Assembly: GCA_022709505.1 (NCBI GenBank)
Contig: JAKLIR010000002.1
Coordinates: forward strand, 1-32,627
Length of the DNA: 32,627 nt
Direction: 5' to 3'
Source of the DNA: a bacterium
GTDB lineage: Bacteria; UBP15; UBA6099
The position numbers and the translations under genes are program-made. The notes under the pieces were generated by a model. It worked only from the letters and a program-made list of their open reading frames with translations. It did not search any database and was not told the DNA's origin. Each line of letters starts with the position of its first letter. Position 1 is the stretch's first letter. This document shows, piece after piece, positions 29,491-32,627 of the stretch.

Positions 29491-31689
29491 ATGCAGCAAG
29501 ACCTTAGTTTAAGCGAATATTGGCATGTGCTTCTAAAGCGCAAATGGGTCGTCATTTTCACGTTTCTCGTGTTCGTGACGTTCTCATTTGCATTCACATC
29601 CATACAAAAACCGGTTTACATGGCGAAGGCGACGGTCCGGATCGATCAATACAAGTCCGTGATGAACGTTATTTCAGACCTTCTGAGATGGAGCCCCGGC
29701 GAAATAATGTCAACCGAGGTGGAAACAGCGCAGAGCGCGATCGTTCTTGAAAAAGCCGCGCGGGAGATAGGCCGGATCAAACCCGGCGCCACCAAGGTGC
29801 AACGTTACGCCGCGGTGGATTCGCTTCGAGCACAAGTGAAAGCGGAACGGATCGAAAGAACGAACATGATCCAGATTCAAACAACGGCCTCAAACCCCGA
29901 CGAAGCCGCTTCGATAGCCAACGCCGTGGCCGAGGCATATCGCGAGGAAAGCAAAACCGCGAACGCCGAAGATGTGCGAACGGCTCGAGTGTTCGTGGAA
30001 GACCAACTGAAAAAAGCACAGATCCAGCTTCGGAAATCGGAAGATATGCTACGTAATTTTAAAAGGCTGCACAGCACCCTTTCAGTGGATTCTGAAACCA
30101 AAATCACTCTCGACAGGCTTTCCGCGCTGGAAAGCGAGCTGCTTCAAATAAGAAACCAGCGACAGCAGATCAGGGCCGAGCTTTCAGACCTTTCAGCCCG
30201 ACGCCGGAATCTCGATGTTAAAAAGGAAGTCAACACCGCGGATTCCGGGCTTGCAGTGAGTATGTACAACAAATGGACGGGCATACAGGAGAAAATCGAC
30301 ACGGAATCGAAAGAACTCACCGAAGCGAATCCCGACATGCAGAACCTTCGCCGGGAAGAAAGAAGAACGTGGAACCGCCTCGTTGATACGGTGAAGAATT
30401 CGATGGATGCGAAAACACAGGAGTTGAGCAGGCAGGACGATGCGCTCGCCGCTCGCGAGGGAGAACTATCAGGCCTCGTAGGGTCCGAATTGTCAAAGAT
30501 ACCGGACAAAGACCTCGACCTCAGCCGGCTCACCAGAGAAGTATCGGTCAACGAGGAGCTATACACCCTCCTTAACAGAGAATTCAAACAAGCCCAAATA
30601 AAAGAGATGGGAATGGTGAGCCAAGTAACGCTTGTAAGCCCCGCCATTCCTCCGAAAGCGCCGATCAAGCCGAACAAAAGATTGAGCATGATAATCGGCA
30701 TAGTTCTCGGACTCATCCTCGGCGCCGTCCTCTCAACGCTCGTGGAAAGTTTCGACACCTCCATCGGCGCGATGGAAGATATAGAACGCTTGCTGAACGT
30801 GCCGGTCTTGGCCGCCGTTCCTCGCTTCGACTACAACGGACGGGCCCATCTGCCGTCCTTCATGTTTAAAAGAACTCCGACCCACGCCGTCTCCGATTTC
30901 AGCAAGGTGCTTCCAACAGTTTTCAACCCGAGCAGCGCCGAAGCCGAAGCGTACCGGCACTTGAGGACGAACTTCCAATTCTCGCGAATGAAAGACGACA
31001 AAAAAGTTTACCTCGTCTCAAGTTCAGGTTCGCAGGAAGGGAAATCGATAACCACGTCGAACCTCGCGGTGGTCCTTGCGCAGAGCGGGCAGAAAACACT
31101 GCTTATGTCCTGCAACCTCCGCCGTCCGTCAGTCGATAAAATCTTCGGCATTCCGCGAAAACCCGGAATCACGGATATCCTGATAGGCGCTGTAACGATC
31201 GAAGAGGCCACTCATACTTTCGCCGACATAGTCATGGGGGAAATGGACTGGGAACCGGCTCTCAAACTGCCCGGCATAGATAATCTGCACATCCTTCCGT
31301 CCGGCACATCTCCGCCTAATCCGACCGAGCTGCTCGAATCAAATCAGATGGAGAACCTGATAAACGGGCTGAGAAAGAAGTACGATATCATCCTCATCGA
31401 CGCCCCGCCCGTGCTTCCCGTCACCGACTCTCTTCTGCTCGGCTCGAAAGCGGAGGGCGCAATTCTCGTTTACCAACTCGGGCACCTCCCGCGCCGCGCT
31501 CTGATCAGAGCGAAAAAGCTCATGGAAGGTGTGGGAATAAATATCGTCGGAATCGTGCTCAATGATGTCAGACCCGAATTCCACGGCGTGGCGCCGGTTT
31601 ACATCTCTCATGAGTATATGAAAGCAACGAAAAAAGTAATGCAGGATCCCGAACGCGTGCCCGAGCACGATCCCTTCATGGAGAGTTAG
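29491..31689 (+). CDS. Wzc-like polysaccharide chain-length protein with degenerate BY-kinase domain
   Basis: This 732-residue protein has the Wzc layout: membrane helix (about 19-38), a periplasmic Wzz-type domain with long coiled coils (about 170-360), the Pro-rich SPAIPPKAPIKPNK segment, a second membrane helix (about 398-418) and a cytoplasmic BY-kinase domain (about 480-700). Walker A is SSSGSQEGKS (Lys518) and Walker B is ILIDAPPV (Asp637). The Walker A' motif, normally VDxDxR, is instead LLMSCNLRRP, with Ser540 and Asn542 replacing both aspartates. The tail has only two tyrosines (in VAPVYISHEYM) and no Tyr cluster. It probably sets exopolysaccharide length with the OPX partner 25 bases upstream, but autokinase activity is doubtful. 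Confidence 0.85.
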   Translation: MQQDLSLSEYWHVLLKRKWVVIFTFLVFVTFSFAFTSIQKPVYMAKATVRIDQYKSVMNVISDLLRWSPGEIMSTEVETAQSAIVLEKAAREIGRIKPGATKVQRYAAVDSLRAQVKAERIERTNMIQIQTTASNPDEAASIANAVAEAYREESKTANAEDVRTARVFVEDQLKKAQIQLRKSEDMLRNFKRLHSTLSVDSETKITLDRLSALESELLQIRNQRQQIRAELSDLSARRRNLDVKKEVNTADSGLAVSMYNKWTGIQEKIDTESKELTEANPDMQNLRREERRTWNRLVDTVKNSMDAKTQELSRQDDALAAREGELSGLVGSELSKIPDKDLDLSRLTREVSVNEELYTLLNREFKQAQIKEMGMVSQVTLVSPAIPPKAPIKPNKRLSMIIGIVLGLILGAVLSTLVESFDTSIGAMEDIERLLNVPVLAAVPRFDYNGRAHLPSFMFKRTPTHAVSDFSKVLPTVFNPSSAEAEAYRHLRTNFQFSRMKDDKKVYLVSSSGSQEGKSITTSNLAVVLAQSGQKTLLMSCNLRRPSVDKIFGIPRKPGITDILIGAVTIEEATHTFADIVMGEMDWEPALKLPGIDNLHILPSGTSPPNPTELLESNQMENLINGLRKKYDIILIDAPPVLPVTDSLLLGSKAEGAILVYQLGHLPRRALIRAKKLMEGVGINIVGIVLNDVRPEFHGVAPVYISHEYMKATKKVMQDPERVPEHDPFMES

Positions 31690-31693
31690 CGGA

Positions 31694-32497
31694 ATGTATC
31701 TCGAACACTGGAAAATGAAGCTCAAACCTTTTGAAAACATCCCCGACCCGAGATTCTTCTTCGCGTCTCCCCAACACGACGAAGGGCTCATGCGGCTCGT
31801 TTACAGCATCGAGGAGAAAAAAGGCGCCTCCCTTCTGACAGGGGGCTTCGGTTGCGGCAAAACCCTGCTCGTCAACACGCTGATGAACAAAGTCCTCCGC
31901 GGCCGGTTCAAATTCGCAATGGTTTCCAATCCGCTGCTTTCACCCAAGGAAATGCTCGGGGAAATATTGAGAAAACTCGATCACCACACACCCGGAGACA
32001 CGGACAAAGTCGATCTGCACATGAAACTCGAGGAAGTGCTGCTGAACAACATGCGCGACGGCCGGAACACGGTGATTATCATAGACGAAGCGCACGTCAT
32101 CGAAAGCGCTCAGGTGCTGGAAGAGATAAGAATGCTTCTGAATTATTACGACTCGGGTCAATTTCTCCTGACGTTGCTCCTCGTGGGACAACCGGAATTG
32201 ATGGAAAAAATCCGCAGGAACCCCGCCATGTCTCAGAGAATAGCCGTCAAATACGAATTAAGTCCCTTCACCAAGAAACAGACCACCGAATACATAACCC
32301 ACAGGCTTTCAGTCGCGGACGCGCCGCCGACCGTTTTCACAACTGAAGCAATAGACTTGATTCACGATTATTCCGGCGGAATCCCGAGGAAGATAAATCA
32401 TGTATGTGACATGTCGCTCTTCATTGGCTATACTAGGAACGAAGAAGTCGTAACCCCGAAAATCGCTGGAGAAGCCGCGGCCGAGATGGGCGGGTGA
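31694..32497 (+). CDS. ExeA/XrtA-associated-type AAA ATPase of the exopolysaccharide locus
   Basis: This 267-residue ATPase starts MYLEHWKMKLKPFENIPDPRFFF, the family's typical N-terminus (also seen in ExeA/GspA and in ATPases of exosortase-linked exopolysaccharide loci). Walker A is GGFGCGKT with Lys56, Walker B is VIIIDEAH (Asp131-Glu132). A Sensor-1-like QPELMEKIRR and a C-terminal winged-helix segment (IPRKINHVCDMSLFIGY) follow. It starts four bases after the Wzc-like gene and precedes another gene by two bases, so it is in the same operon. Its role is probably energizing assembly of the export machinery. No exosortase gene is in the window, so membership of an exosortase system is only a possibility. 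Confidence 0.88.
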   Translation: MYLEHWKMKLKPFENIPDPRFFFASPQHDEGLMRLVYSIEEKKGASLLTGGFGCGKTLLVNTLMNKVLRGRFKFAMVSNPLLSPKEMLGEILRKLDHHTPGDTDKVDLHMKLEEVLLNNMRDGRNTVIIIDEAHVIESAQVLEEIRMLLNYYDSGQFLLTLLLVGQPELMEKIRRNPAMSQRIAVKYELSPFTKKQTTEYITHRLSVADAPPTVFTTEAIDLIHDYSGGIPRKINHVCDMSLFIGYTRNEEVVTPKIAGEAAAEMGG

Positions 32498-32499
32498 AG

Positions 32500-32627
32500 A
32501 TGGTCGAATTCAGGAAAGCCGTAAAACTCGAACAGATAACTCAAAGCGCAAACAACATTTTTGCGCCCGGCCCGGAGCAGGAGCAACCCCGCTCGGATTC
32601 TTTCATGCAGGAACTACTCCCCACCGA
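32500..32627 (+). CDS. Hypothetical protein, N-terminal part only (3' partial)
   Basis: An ATG two bases after the ATPase stop codon opens a frame that runs off the right edge. The 42 visible residues begin MVEFRKAVKLEQIT and then turn Gln/Pro/Glu-rich. No signal peptide or known motif is visible. Its tight spacing indicates the same operon as the ATPase; I cannot assign a function. Confidence 0.55.
   Translation, partial: MVEFRKAVKLEQITQSANNIFAPGPEQEQPRSDSFMQELLPT

Noticed and set aside
31694-32497. A type II secretion or exosortase locus assignment
   Set aside because: The ATPase resembles both ExeA and exosortase-associated ATPases, but no secretin, pseudopilin, exosortase or PEP-CTERM protein is in the window.

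Overview
The window is about 32.6 kb of a moderately GC-rich chromosome (my estimate by eye is 55-58% GC) from a diderm, Gram-negative-type bacterium. It encodes outer-membrane beta-barrel proteins, an OstA/LptD-like protein, a polysaccharide export (OPX/SLBB) protein and a Wzc-like protein. Nothing in it is a decisive taxonomic marker. The mix of genes would fit a deltaproteobacterium or one of the uncultured diderm candidate phyla, but I cannot place it further. I found no rRNA, tRNA, CRISPR array, transposase or phage gene.

Layout. (1) 1-3724, plus strand: the 3' part of a lipoate-protein-ligase-like gene, a START-like (SRPBCC/DUF2505-type) protein, a small nitroreductase and a glycosyltransferase fused to TPR repeats. 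(2) 3815-9571, minus strand: two tandem CHASE2 class III nucleotide cyclases. Their catalytic residues are lost in a complementary way, so they look like the C1 and C2 halves of one obligate heterodimer. (3) 9750-11000, minus: an Fe-S/CCG-domain redox protein. (4) 11181-16749, plus: an OstA-like barrel protein and a 1246-residue outer-membrane protein with SprA-like repeats. (5) 16786-17862, plus: a DUF4432/aldose-epimerase-like protein. (6) 17916-18896, minus: a DUF4097 beta-solenoid lipoprotein. (7) 19254-22212, plus: a PfkB-family kinase, an HTH-cupin regulator broken by a frameshift, and an acyl-CoA dehydrogenase. (8) 22234-24063, minus: a 4HBT thioesterase and a class II photolyase.

(9) 24241 to about 28200, plus, is the most unusual region. 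It holds an HPr-kinase-like P-loop kinase, a PqqD-family protein overlapping its 3' end, a radical SAM/SPASM maturase, a 54-residue Cys-containing putative precursor peptide overlapping the maturase by ATGA, and an NTP_transf_5-type nucleotidyltransferase domain. Together this reads as a RiPP (ribosomally made, modified peptide) cassette whose maturation would combine radical SAM chemistry with kinase/nucleotidyltransferase tailoring. Two copies of a ~173-bp three-hairpin repeat sit at the internal gene junctions and a fragment of a third lies upstream. The nucleotidyltransferase is fused in frame to the polysaccharide export protein that begins the next block.

(10) 28200-32627, plus: an exopolysaccharide export/assembly operon with the OPX/SLBB domain, a Wzc-like chain-length protein whose Walker A' acidic residues are missing, an ExeA/XrtA-type AAA ATPase and the start of one more gene.

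The main leads are the complementary cyclase pair, the kinase/PqqD/radical-SAM/peptide cassette, and the fusion that ties this cassette to exopolysaccharide export.
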